NCBI GenBank assembly: GCA_010093485.1
Contig: MU001492.1
Coordinates: 1,845,122-1,909,121 of the forward strand
Source: Karstenula rhodostoma CBS 690.94
Lineage: Eukaryota > Ascomycota > Dothideomycetes > Pleosporales > Didymosphaeriaceae
Direction of reading: 5' to 3'
Length of the DNA stretch: 64,000 nt
The position numbers were made by a program, and so were the translations under genes. The notes under the pieces were generated by a model, which was not told where the DNA came from, ran no database searches, and worked only from the letters and a program-made list of their open reading frames with translations. Positions within the stretch are counted from its first letter, which is position 1; every line of letters starts with the position of its first letter. Positions 52,802-64,000 of the stretch are shown here, in pieces.

Positions 52802-54789
52802 GTCCACAAAGAAACTTTCCGAAAGATATTGGCGTGAGGCGGGTACAATACACGTGGGTGTCTCATCCACAGCGTTGCAGAAACGACTGGACAGGAACAA
52901 TGCGGGACAGGTCGGAGACGTGGAAGGTCCAGCTTATGCCCGCAGGTAACGACTGGCTGCTTGACCGGGAACTCATGGACTGCTTCGAGGAGTGTAGATG
53001 GAAAGGAACTGAGGACTGAAGTTGTTTTTGAAACATGGTGTGAACGAAAAAGCTTTCTGTATTTGCGGGTGGATCTCGTCAAATCGCACAGCGCGGCGTC
53101 GAAAGCGCGAGGGAGATGGTATGCTCGATATAAGCCTTTAGGAGGCTGATTTGAGTCAAAGATTGTAAAGTAACACTGTCTGTAGACTGGCACTGATAGT
53201 CCGCTAGACCACTCGCGGTTTCTATCCAGGTTCAACTTTGAGACTATGGATGGATCGAGTGTTCAGTCCCACCCTCCAGACTACAATCCCCTCTACGCAC
53301 TGCACCATAACGAGCTCGCGGTAGACACGTAACCATGTCCGGCAGGGCCTGACACATGGTATCTCCCATCAACCTGCAGCATGCGTCATCTTCCAGGATT
53401 TCCCAAAGGATATTCACCCTTTTTCGTCGGCGCACAATACCACAGATACTCAGCCTTCACCGCGCAGCAACATTCAAGCCACCCCATCACACCTAATCAC
53501 TGCCTCACTCCACCCCAATCCCACTCGCGCAAACCCCCGCTGCCAAATTACGCTCCCATTTAAAGTGGAGCCTCGTCGCAAGATTTTCGCTCACGCAATG
53601 GTGGACCCAACGCACGCTCAAGCTTTCCCCAGACTCTCGCACGTGCAACAAACACCCCCAATTACGTACAAACCTTCTTCGAACGTTTAGACGTGTGCGT
53701 TTTGCGGGGTGCGAACGTCGCGTGTTGTTAGTCGCAACTTTACTCCTCCCAGCAATGCTAGGAGTGAAGAAAAAAAAAATATCGTGCCGGCGAGGAAATC
53801 GGAAACGTGGGCACCGCCGACCCACACACCTTGGCAACGCTGGTCTATTACTTTGGGATACCCATCGTTATTATTGGCTGGCATGTACGCGACGCGACGC
53901 GACGCAACCGTCGTTCGTGTACATGTGAATGTATGTACCGTGCCATTCCTCGCTTACCAAACCATGGCTCCTCACCACGCACTCGGGACCTAATCACAGC
54001 TTTGCGTCGCTCGCGCGATGTACGTTGCGAGGAAAGTCGGAATAGCAGCAATCCATTCTCTCAATTACATCTAATCTCCGGGTTGCATTGTCCTCGCACC
54101 GCAATCGGTTCGCAAGAAAAAGGGTGCCTGCTCAACAAGGCAGTTGTCCACGAGATGAACTGTCGGACTGCGGAGATTTCTCTCGGGGCACTGACAATGG
54201 GCAAGCAATCCTCCGGGGTTCGCGACGAGGCTGCGATGCTGCGCCGCCGCGAGCGAGGGCCAGTCGGCTTGGTCGCGCGCGGGGGTCAGAGGCTGAGTAC
54301 CTTTGTACCTATTTGGACTCGTGTGTGCTGGAATCCCAGCGTGGGGGGAGCACCGTGTCGGCTGTGGGAGCGTGATTGTGCAAGTGGCACGAGTGAACAC
54401 TGTGTGCACGGCTCCCGGGGACATGGGCCGAAGGTACATCCTGCGGTGTGTCGAGACACGTTTGTGGCGTGAGAAGATTCACCGTGGGAGGGTTTGACAC
54501 CTGTTCTAGAGGATGTTTGGGGCGCTTTTCGAATGCGTGGCAGCAGGAAGGCGCGGCGGAGGATTTGTTGGTATCGATCTCGTGACGAGTTTCGACACCG
54601 CGGGTCCTCGTCGCGGCCACGAAAAGTGCCAGACTGGCGTGGAGATCTCCCATGTATGTGAAAACATACAAATCACAGATCCACAAACGCACAGGACGGA
54701 GCAAGCACCGGCGTCGTTCATGATGCGTACGACTTTGCGATCGTCCGGCTGTTTGCGCAGTATGAGCTGCCACGGCTGAAGTCATGACG
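52802..54789. other. Gene-poor region
   Basis: Many short frames on both strands, none with motifs or consistent splice signals. A poly-A run (53769-53777) and GACGC repeats (about 53889-53903) are minor. It may be relic sequence. Confidence 0.4.
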
Positions 54790-55420
54790 CCGGTGAAGAA
54801 AGCATTTTCGATCCTTTGATTCGATCTCGAGATCCGTGAGCATGTGCGACGATCCCGACCAGTCCGTATACGAAGTACACACAGCCAAGTGTCAGCAGCT
54901 CGACACGTTCGTGCTGCAGGGAAAATGCGCCAATGTCTCCAAAACCCAAAACCTCGGTTCCCACCAGTAGAGCAGGGTTGTTCTCGCCCACCCAACCATC
55001 AACGAGAAGGTAGGCAAAGCGCCCAGGAGGCACACGCCAATGTCACTGTCCCCATGAGGGCAAAGCGTATCATATTCCAAGCCACCAACGGATGCTTCAA
55101 AAATTCAAGCGGCGTAGTGCCCGCCGTGGCGAGCTTAGGAGCGGCCGGTGGGAGGCTGCGTGATGCGAGGCAGCCTCCGGGGATTGTCCTGGGCGACGAT
55201 CTCGAACTTCTGGAACGGGGACGCAGCAATCAACAAGCAGCCACTCATAACTTGAAGCAGCGCGGCACGCTTTACATCGGGTGATGAGCTACAGGGCGGC
55301 ATAAAACATACCCTCCATCAGCGCCTTGGTCTTGTGTTCGAGACCCGCTGAGAAGAGCACGTCGAAAACCAAGGATACGCTGTGTGGAATGATTGGTTCT
55401 GTGGGTTCTTTGTGTATCAG
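54790..55420 (-). pseudogene. Possible decayed membrane-protein gene
   Basis: Read on the minus strand, pieces look like one protein: VFDVLFSAGLEHKTKALMEG followed by a donor GTATGT and a CCAG acceptor, then FEIVAQDNPRRL. A downstream frame reads FLKHPLVAWNMIRFALMG and TVTLACASWALCL, and a further frame reads LVDGWVGENNPALLVGTEV, ERVELLTLGCVYFVYGLVG and IVAHAHGS, with hydrophobic segments. Frames change near 55030 and a stop lies near 55133, so no intact reading exists. I cannot name the family. It may instead be a chance alignment of frames, hence the low confidence. Confidence 0.3.
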
Positions 55421-56932
55421 TGAGCGCGCCTCTCGGGAGCAGAGGTTGTGCAAGAGTCTTGGAGCGAAACCCTCTGCTTCACCACGGAAAAACGCCTCAG
55501 GCCCAGCGATTTGTCGATTATTTGGCCAATCTTGAGGCCTATCGCGTACCTATGTCGGGCCTTCCGTCCCCTCGGCTGCCGCCCCGGCGCCTCGTGCATT
55601 AGATGGCGCTTATGTCAGAGAACATGCGTGGCACGAACGCCCGTGTGCGAGGCTGTTAATTGCAGACTGACAGCCCACGCGAGCGGATGTACAGACCCCT
55701 CGTAAAAGGTCGTCTCTAGCGCACCAGCTCACCCAACGCCAACTTGCAGGAGGCCACACTCTGAGAAGGCGCTCAAGGGCAAAATGGCGTGATGACGAAA
55801 TCCGCCCGTAAGATGAACAGTATTGCCTTGGTGTCGTTCGTATTGTTTCGCGACACCCCAGATTGGCAGGTGGGTTTCCGGACACGAGAATGGCGGAGGC
55901 CAGGACACGGGTCGACTGGGGCGCCCTGTCGATAAGCGTCAAGTGATGAGCCCGTGAGCGTCGAGTAGCACACAGCGGGTGGGGATCCTGGAATGCTTGT
56001 CGCCTGTCCGCAGCGCCCGCTCGTTCTCATCCGCGCGCAAGTTGTCGAGCCATCGTGCACCCCGAAGTGGACCCCTTGGATGGCGCGCAGGCGTGTCGGT
56101 GTAATTCTGGTCTGGTGTTGATAGCGCACCAGATAGCATTCTGGAAGGATGCCTGGTTAGGCCAGCGTTCCGAGGAATCCACCAACGAGAAAGCCGCTAT
56201 GCCGCCGCCAACCACTTAGCCTCGCATCCGCCCGTCCAAGAAATTGCCCAGTGCCCGTTGTTATCTTGATCGAGGCTTGAGCATGAAGCCAATTCGCACC
56301 GCAGAGGATTGTTATAGGCAAGCAGCGGCAGACAGATCATCGTCTGCAATGGAGGCGACCCAACGCGCGCGCGGCGATGCAGACGTACCCCACGAGGTGC
56401 ATGCTGGTAACCGGAAGGTCGCCTGCCGTCTGCCTGGGGATTGGAAGTGTGTCGTGCTCCTCCTCCTTCCGGACTGGCTCGTGTTATCAATCCTACTATG
56501 CTGAGTCTAGGCAATCGAGAGCTGAGTGGCTAGCCTACCCAGTTCAGGGACATTTGCCGCGGTTGCAGATACCACCATCCAGCCAGACCGTACGAGATGC
56601 TCTTAGGTCCCCGGCCACCAAGTCCGCGTGGCCAAGCGCTAATCCATCAAGGCGTCGCCGGGCTTGAGCTTAGGTGCCCAAGCGTTTGTCGTGCTAGGAA
56701 CGGGTGTAAGGGTCCTGTGCCAGGGTGGCACCATGTGCTTGGTGCCGTTGAGTGTTCGAGTATTAAAAGCGCTGCGCTGTGCTCCCATCCCGACCCAGAG
56801 CGTCAGAGGTATTGTCCCTCCTTAATTTATATTAGGCTTCGCGCCTATCCCAGTCGTTCAATTTATAGGGCTTCCCCTCTTTTCAGACACACATCCTCCA
56901 CACTCGTCCGACCTTGACGAGCCCACGCAAGA
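55421..56932. other. Gene-poor region and permease promoter
   Basis: No supported gene. The final ~150 bp before 56933 are pyrimidine-rich with CACAC runs and are probably the permease 5' leader. Confidence 0.4.
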
Positions 56933-58741
56933 ATGGCGGACATAGAAAAGCACGACTACACTGTCCAGGGAGGAGGGAGTGAGAGCGACCATGGCCATGG
57001 TGTGAAGGACATCGTCGCGACAAAAGGTGCTGCCGTTGGTGAGGCCGCCGACATCTACGGTGATCTCGCCACGGCCGAGCAGTACGGATATGTCGAGCGA
57101 GGGTAAGTTCTCCAAGCGTGGCGCCATCGTTCTGCTGGCCATCCTACTGACATGTCGCAGTCTCAAGTCGCGGCACATTCAGTTCATTGCCCTCGGTGGT
57201 ACTATCGGTACCGGTCTCTTCCTCGGTATTGGCACTGCGTTCGCCAACGCCGGTCCTGTCTCTGTCCTTCTCGGCTACTCGATAACTGGTCTTGCTGTCT
57301 TTGGTATGATGCAAAGTCTTGGTGAAATGTCTACCTGGCTTCCGCTGCCTGGTGCTATCCCTCAGTACTGCGCTCGTTACGCTGATCCTGCTCTTGGCTT
57401 TGCTGTTGGATGGAACAACTGTGAGTTATCTTGCCAGACCCGTAGTCGCTATTGCTCATGTGTTTTCCAGGGTACCAATGCGCCATCACTCTGTGTGCCG
57501 AAATTTCCGCTGCAGCCGTTGTCATCAGCTTCTGGGACACCGAAGAAAAGATCAACCAAGGCGTGTGGATTGCCATCATCATCGTCATCATCATTGGGTT
57601 GAACATCTTTGCCGTGTCCATCTATGGCGAGGCCGAGTTCTGTTTTGCATCGATCAAGATCATCACCATCCTAGGTCTCCTCCTTACCGGTGTTGTCATC
57701 TGGCTTGGTGGTGCCCCTGACAAGGACCGTCGCGGATTCCGTTACTGGAAAGAAGGTGCGATGAAGGAGTACATTGGTACCGGAAATACGGGCCGTTTCT
57801 CTGGCCTCTGGTCCACGCTCGTCAACGCTGCGTTCTCCTACGGTGGTGTCGAGATGGTGGCCGTTGCTGCAGGTGAGGCCGCCAACCCGCGCAAGAACAT
57901 TCCCAAAGCCATTCGTCGTGTCTTCTGGCGTATCATCACTTTCTACGTTCTTGGTTCGTTCGTCATCGGCGTTTGCATCAGCTCCAGCGACGAGGCTTTG
58001 ACCAGCGACAACCTCTCGGGTGCCCAGAAGTCGCCTTGGGTCATTGCCTGCAAGAACGCCGGTATCCCCGTTCTGCCGCACATCGTCAACGCCGTCATTC
58101 TCACCTCCGCCACGTCCTCCGGAAACGCATTCTTGTACACCGGATCGCGTTACCTGTTCGGTGTTGCACAGAACGGCCAGGCGCCCAAATTCCTCCTGAA
58201 GTGCTCCAAGCACGGTGTGCCATACTACTGTGTTGGTATCACAGCCGTCTTCTCTCTGCTCACCTTCATGAGCTTGGGAACTAGCGCAAACGAGGTCTTC
58301 CTATGGTTCCAGAACCTTGTGACCATTGCCCAGTGCTTCACCTGGTGCAGCATCTGCTTGGGCTACATCGGATTCCACAAGGCATTGAAGGCCCAAGGTG
58401 TTGACCGCAATACCTTGATCTTCAGGTCGCCGTGGCAGCCATACACCGCTTGGATCACCTTCGGTTTCTTCACCCTTGTCATCTTCTTCAACGGCTTCAA
58501 GCCGTTCACCCAGACCAAGGGTGGATGGGGCAAGGACCAGCTGACCGACTTCTTCACCGCTTATGTCGGCGTGGCCATCTTCTTCCTCCTTTACATCACC
58601 TGGAAGGTCTTGAAACGTGAGCCTTTCATCATCCCGGCGAACGCTGACATCTGGAGTGGAAAGGCTGCTCTTGATGCCGAGGTCTGGCCTGAGCAGATCC
58701 CTAGGAACATCTTCGAGAAATTCTGGTTCTGGCTGTGCTAA
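56933..58741 (+). CDS. Amino acid permease (yeast AAT/YAT family, APC superfamily)
   Basis: Plasma-membrane proton-coupled amino acid importer. Exons 56933-57102, 57161-57420 and 57471-58741 give 566 aa. A hydrophilic, Asp/His-rich N-terminus precedes the conserved SRHIQFIALGGTIGTGLFLG (TM1 with the GTIGTG substrate loop). YSITGLAVFGMMQSLGEMST, GWNNWYQCAITLCAEISAA, SYGGVEMVAVAAGEAANPRK and ATSSGNAFLYTGSR follow, with about 12 TM segments in all, ending in FEKFWFWLC, a terminus common in yeast amino acid permeases (palmitoylated Cys, known from the family). Codon use is strongly biased toward C-ending codons, suggesting high expression. Which amino acids it carries cannot be told from sequence. 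Confidence 0.95.
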
Positions 58742-59720
58742 AGACCGGTTTGTTCAATTTGCTTGCGTTTCGAGATCTGTAAAAAGAGGTGTGGTTGGCG
58801 GTTGAGAGTCGATGTGGTCGTAGGCATGATACCATGAGATTCCCTGGAAGCGATCAGTGTGCTATATCAATCGCTATTGCAAGTTTTGATACCAAACAAT
58901 GTCCTGTGCCACCGTGACTTTGCGCTCACGTCTCTCCAGTGTTGTCCTGAAGGAATAACAATGGTAGGAGGAAAGCACCTCTTGGCATGACTCGCAATGC
59001 TAGCGTCGAATTTTCACGCCCTACGAAGGACATGAAGTGTTAGGAATCCGCGAATGGCTACAACCGAAAGTGTCAGCCAAGCTAAGCTAGCGCCGAGGGT
59101 CTCACGTGCTCTCGCGACGCGCTCGCGTTCGTGTAACCATGGCAGGGTGCCAAACACCAAGTGCGAGCAAATCGCGCATCTACGGAGTCTGCAGTCAAAG
59201 GTCTGTCTCGAGTATAAGAACGATAGTGCACTGCTTCGGCATGTTCGGCCCCGAATTGGCCGACGGGAAACCGCGGTCGGTCGGCATCGCATCGCCCTCT
59301 CAATGCAGTTAGCCCCTAGCGGACGCTCTCTATCGTTCGCATTGTTCGCAATGTGATATGGTTCGCAAAAGGACGAGACTACTCATTGTTCGAATCAGTA
59401 TCTTCCAAACTCCTAAAGTACACACCAGTCCTTAAAAAGATCGATAAATTGTCAAATGTGATACTTCGCGAGCTTGGGCAAGCCGCGGCAAAACTCGATA
59501 AATAAACTCGGTGGGATCGATAAATTGTATAGTCACAAACAGCAAGTTGCAATGTGTTAGAATCACTTGATGGTGAAATTTCGTCTCGCTTTTGCGTCAA
59601 CTATTATTGAAGCAGTCCAGGACTTGTAAAGTCACTTTTTGCCCTTACGAACCTGCGTCCCCCTTGTGGGCCTACATGTATGCATCAGCGGACAGGGCCG
59701 GAACCGTTATCTACTCCACC
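58742..59720. other. Intergenic region, convergent 3' flanks
   Basis: About 980 bp with no supported gene. The motif GATCGATAAATTGT occurs twice (about 59441 and 59516), 75 bp apart. Confidence 0.4.
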
Positions 59721-61841
59721 TCATTTCTCCGTCTCCGTAAGCAACTCGTTGTACTTGTCGCGCCAGTACTTAACATCGCTGTTAACCTTGCCGCTAGCTT
59801 GGACCTTGAGCTCCTGGTTCTCCGCCAGGACCTGCTTGAGCAGCTTTCCGATCCCCTCAAGTTGCTGGTATTTAGGCAGCATCTCTCGGTACTGGAGCAT
59901 GGCTTTCTAGAAGTAGGTTAGTGTCATGTTCGCTAGTCGCTTGCAGGCACAGTGAAGACTTACACGACCAAGTTCCTCCCACTCGGCTCGATTGGCCTCT
60001 GACTGGGTGAACCTCTCTTTCATCCCCTGGAGCTCCTGCTTGAGAGCCGCAACATCAACCGAATCATTGGTCGCAGCAGGCTTGTTTTGAAAGCTCTGGA
60101 CAGTAGCGCGGAGCGTAGCTATATTTGGATATTCAATCAGTGCCAGATCAATTCACGTCATCGGTTCACTCACCAATCTCTGCGTCGCCTTTCTTGACCG
60201 CGACGACAGTCTTGTTGTGCTCCAATTGCTTAGCGCGAAGGTCGTTGTTCTCCGTCTCAAGATCATCGTTCTCACTCTCGGCTCGCTTGAGCTTTGCAGA
60301 AAGCTGTTGGGCTTCCTCCTTTGCGAGGACACTCTTCTGCTTCAAGTCGGCTAGGTATTGTCAATGGTAAGAAACATGATGTTAGGCAATCTGGGGTACT
60401 GACTGAGCTCGGATTTGACTGCATCATGCTGTTTCTGGAGGCTGTCCTTGAGAAAATTAACACGATTGTGCTCCTTCTCAAGTTCGATCTTCTGTTGCTG
60501 CAGAGCACGAACTTCGCCATCAAGCGTATCCGCCTTCTTCGTCTGTTCTTTGAGATCCTATGCACACCTGTCAGCATCTGGATTGACAACAAGCCTAGAG
60601 TAGAACCTACTTCCGATTTCTTTGCGTAGGCTCCGCTCTGGTTAGTGTACTTCTCAAACAGCAACTTCGATTCGGCCTTCACCTTATCGACCTCTCGCCT
60701 GGACGTCTCGTCCGCTTGACGGAGCGCCTTCAGATGGCTGTCCAGAGAGGCGGCCTTCTGTTGCTCCTTTTGGAGTTGGTCTTTCAAGTTTAGCAGCTGC
60801 TTCTCGTAGTTCTCCGTAGCATCTCTAGCTTTGTCTTCGAGGGCCTTCAGCTTGGCCTCGAGGTCTTTGATATCGCCGCGGATACTCTCGTTTTCGGCAG
60901 AGAGACTCTCTTTCGAGTCGTTCTGAGCAAACAAATGTTAGCAACTACCCGGTACAACGACGCAGAAGCTACTGCAGTATCAAGTCAAAAGCCAAAAGCC
61001 TAGGTACTGCATTACTCCTCCTGGGATAACACTGTGCACCCAGACTTTTGGCTTAGTACTATGTTCACATACCAACATAACCACCTTCGCTTCCAATACA
61101 TCGCGTATCTTGGCAGCGTTTTCCTCGGCTGTCTTGGCCTTCTGGAGCTGGACGTTCACAGTATCGAGTTCAGTCTGGACTGAGCCAAGTTCCATGTGTA
61201 GACGCGATAGGCGCTCTTGCAGCTCCGCGATCTCGTTGCTCGCGTCGGTCTCCACGTTTTTGTACGCTTGCTGCTGTCCATAGACGAGCTCCTGTCCGAG
61301 CTTGATCTTCTTGTTCTTCTGGTCCAGCTCCTCCTGGATGTCCTGGTGCGCCTGATGAACCCTCGTACTAGTAACGAGCTTCTCCATTTCCTGTCGGAGG
61401 CTCTCCACAACCTTCAGGGACGCGACTGCTGTATCGGGGCGCTCATGTTTGATAGCCTCGCTTATTAGGGCTAGGATCTATAAACACGTTAGCTACCGCA
61501 TTAATACGAAGACGTATTATACTATGACTTACGTGGCGAGTTTTGGCAACTACATTAGACACCATCTGATTTAGAACATGCTTGTGGTGCGCGATCTGCT
61601 GCTCGAATGCCCGGCCCTGCGCCTGGGCAAGCTGAACACCGTCGCCCGGAGTACGGACAAGAACGCCTGCAGCCGCGGCCGTAGCCTGCTCGCGCGTCGC
61701 AAGGATGTTCTCGGCGTTTTTCCTGGCCTGGAGCTCAGGCTTCGCGGCCAGCAGGGCTTCGACCTGCTTCCGGCGCTGCGGAGAAGCGTAACGCGAGTCG
61801 GCCATGCCAATAGGACCGTAGTACGGCTGAACCGGAGACAT
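59721..61841 (-). CDS. Long coiled-coil protein, function unknown
   Basis: Seven exons (61841-61533, 61477-61073, 60922-60611, 60557-60404, 60350-60174, 60118-59964, 59906-59721) give 565 aa. The N-terminal ~100 residues contain a Tyr/Gln start, SPQRRKQVEALLAAKPELQA and a Gln/Ala-rich part. From about residue 120 to the end the protein is almost wholly heptad-like coiled coil (for example KLVTSTRVHQAHQDIQEEL, NDSKESLSAENESIRGDIK, KRAESENDDLETENNDL). The C-terminal end (KYWRDKYNELLTETEK) is a short helix. Intron 2 is long (150 bp) but has GTATGT, GCTAAC and CAG signals; the others are 53-57 bp. Such proteins scaffold cytoskeleton, septum or vesicle tethers, but nothing here picks one. Confidence 0.8.
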
Positions 61842-64000
61842 CGTTCCTTTCGATGCAATCGATTCTGTCGAAAAAGTATTGGTTAGCGGGAAAAGGACAA
61901 ACAGAAACGACGGGACGTACGTAATAGAAAGTACACCTACACTCACTCGCAAGGGCAATCAAAGAAACTGAGAGCGCGCGGATGCTCTCTCTGGAACGTG
62001 TGTGCAGTTTGCAACGTGCGTTGGTGGCGGTGGGTTGAAGTAATGATTTGGCGGTGGGCTGAAAGTGATGATTTGGTGGTGGGGGGGATTGAGAAGCGCT
62101 GTGCGGGTTGAGACAGCAACGCAAACGGACTAGGAAGGAACACCTCACTAACCCACAACCTTTAGAGAAGCAGCGATATTGTAACACACAGCGGGGCTTG
62201 AGAATCTCCGATGGACCTGCTGCAGAGCTTCGTCAAAGTTTGAGCACACTGTGTTGACCCAGAAGGAGCCATCTAGTGCCCACGCTTTCTGGCCGAGTAC
62301 CGTACTGGTTGTGAGGACATATGAGTCGACCAGAACTACATGGTCAACGCGGCCAATGCAACAGCTTGTCAAATGGCCTCAGGCAGTACCAAGCGATGTT
62401 CGAGTACAACCGGCCTGTGAATGTCCTTTCGTCGGGCAACACACTGTACGCAGACTGTTAATGTAGCGCCGTATGTCCAAGTAAGTGATCTCCTCTCCAC
62501 ATCCTCAAGGTCAAAGGTGGAGGTGAAGTGAAAGCTGATATTGGCTGGCGACGTGCCGCAATCCTATGCCGATGAATACGTCATGGTGGCGTCTGACTGC
62601 AATAGGACGCCGAAGTTCCGTCGTCTACTCTCGAATACGATACTGATACGATAGTGACCATATAGAATGCGTGACACTAGAACATGAACGAAGGGATGAG
62701 ATCAATCGAAGAACGGATAACATGAGAACGAAGAGGCTCACGACAGTATCGATCGATACTGTCTAGAACGGATACGAGACTGTAAGAACCAACACCGTAG
62801 TGTGCGAAAAGGCAGATAGAAAGAAACAGTGTTCCGAATAACCCGGACGTCAATATCTATTCAATCTGCAACTTACGTTGGTGTCTCTGGACCGCTCACA
62901 GTCAAACACGGCTTCACTGGACAGTTCGCAGTCAAACACGGCTTTACTGGACAGTTCGCAGTCAGACAAGGCTTCTCTGGACAGCTCACAGTCAAACAAG
63001 GCTTTTCTTCCGACCTGTAGATAGCGACAAGCCCCATCGGAAGCAATGCATTTGCCACTGGCGGCTCCTCATGAGAGACATTCTGCATGTTTTGCCATGT
63101 ACAAAGGGGAAAGAAGCAGACCCTGGACAAGTATAGTACTGAGTACAATAACGGCGTTGCAAGCAACGATATGAAGTGTAATGGCAGCAGGGTTTGGTTT
63201 GAAACAAGTGATACGACAGGATGGGCGCATGCAGCATCCCATCCCAAACCAGGCACCCGGTGCCGAATCCAATTGGCCAGGCTGAGCGACACTACTCGCC
63301 TTCGGCCCTTGGGTCAAATTCCATTCGGGACAGTGCCACGGCCCGGAGGGTACACGGCAGCGTGTCTGCTGGGGCCATGGACAGGTATGCCACGAGCTGC
63401 AATGGTACGGAGAGCCGCACCTGGAAGTTTGGGGGCCGGGGTGAGCTGGAGGGAGTTGAAGGTTGGATGCTTGTATATGAGAGGATCCCCTTTGAGGCGC
63501 AGACAATCGGAAATATGCAACCTATAGGGTGACGATCAAGCAGTTCGATCCTGCCCGTCACCCGGTGGCGGGGCTGGGGTGGCGACTGGCGAGGATGCGG
63601 GAGGACCAGGGCAATGAACCGGTGCTTTATCCAAGTCGCCCTGCTGCAGCGAGGTGCAGAGTCAGCGGGCCGGGCGAGACGCAGCAGCGAAGAAGCAAAG
63701 GTCAGCCCGCTCAAGCCTCCAGGCAAAGCGGCACTGGGCAGTAGAGTTCAGCGGGCGACGTGGGATGCAGACTAGCGGATTCGAGCAAACCGCGGGAGGG
63801 GCCGGTCAGCCATGGTGTTGTTTAGCTCCGATACAAATTGTCCTCGTGTTGCCAAAAAGCCAACGGCTGCATGGACAGAGATTCGGGGGCGGGCGGTGGT
63901 GGAGGAGGCTGGCGTTGTCGGCACCGGAGCACCTCATCGACCCCCTCGTCTCGGCACGACGGCGGTGCACAGTGCACAGTGCACACATGGACTCCACCCC
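61842..64000. other. Gene-free right end
   Basis: No supported coding sequence to the window edge. It contains the coiled-coil gene promoter (with a repeated GTGATGATTTGG-type motif near 62040-62080), the 30-bp tandem repeat at 62885-63004 and a GTGCACAGTGCACA repeat at about 63964. A gene may start beyond 64000. Confidence 0.45.
62885..63004. repeat. Four tandem 30-bp repeats
   Basis: Four contiguous 30-bp units of the form CTCTGGACMGYTCRCAGTC plus a short AAACACGGCTT tail, with a few C/T, A/G changes. Because the unit is a multiple of three, frames stay open on both strands (10-residue repeats such as GQFAVKHGFT, or KPCLTANCPV in antisense). No flanking gene uses it. Confidence 0.85.

Noticed and set aside
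52402..53235. Minus-strand frame of 277 codons
   Set aside because: No domain or homology pattern, atypical composition, and it overlaps the F-box-like plus-strand pieces.
53807..54472. Plus-strand frame of 221 codons
   Set aside because: Arg/Cys/Ser-rich with no helical or motif pattern; likely chance in GC-rich DNA.

Overview
This 64-kb window comes from a filamentous ascomycete (Pezizomycotina; Dothideomycetes is my guess from gene content, and I cannot fix the species). The grounds are 41-82 bp introns with GT/AG ends and CTAAC/CTGAC-type branch points, monocistronic genes on both strands, and families typical of these fungi: a Pth11-like CFEM receptor, fungal cytochrome P450s, a fungal UbiA-type prenyltransferase, GT15 mannosyltransferase, DUF4604 and a yeast-type amino acid permease. 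There is one assembly gap of 55 N at 48560-48614. I found no tRNA, rRNA or CRISPR array.

Layout. 0.5-6.8 kb: PIF1-type helicase, a P450, an arrestin-like protein. 7-11.4 kb: gene-poor, with weak small ORFs, two cysteine-rich small proteins and a MITE-like inverted-repeat element. 12-16 kb: a dense block (ZIP zinc transporter and Nop16 divergent from a 312-bp promoter, then a proline iminopeptidase). 16.2-24.7 kb: a frame-broken P450, a small unknown, a mitochondrial carrier, an atypical kinase-like protein, then a truncated UbiA prenyltransferase facing a 5'-truncated P450 with two nonsense codons, which reads as debris of a secondary-metabolism locus. 24.8-34.3 kb: SDR dehydrogenase and AtuA-like protein (same strand, probable catabolic pair), Taf14 YEATS protein, RanBP1, and a CFEM/7-TM receptor. 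36-46.2 kb: a large membrane/coiled-coil protein, KTR mannosyltransferase, DUF4604 protein, two conserved unknowns and a Rossmann-fold protein. 46.5-51.9 kb: degenerate tandem repeats, a large charged protein built on 33-bp repeats and crossing the gap, free methionine-R-sulfoxide reductase with a 5-nt micro-exon, and a FAM32A-like protein. 52-57 kb: gene-poor, with remnants of an F-box-like gene and a membrane-protein gene. 57-64 kb: amino acid permease, a seven-exon coiled-coil protein, and a gene-free end with a 30-bp tandem repeat.

How the genes work together. Most are unlinked housekeeping genes (DNA helicase, ribosome biogenesis, nuclear transport, TFIID/chromatin, glycosylation, zinc and amino acid transport). 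The local groupings that look functional are the AtuA-like/SDR pair and the ZIP/Nop16 bidirectional promoter. The decayed UbiA/P450 pair, the broken P450 at 16.2 kb, the terminal-inverted-repeat element and the tandem repeats mark parts that are eroding. All exon boundaries were placed by eye from splice signals and reading-frame continuity, without transcript data.
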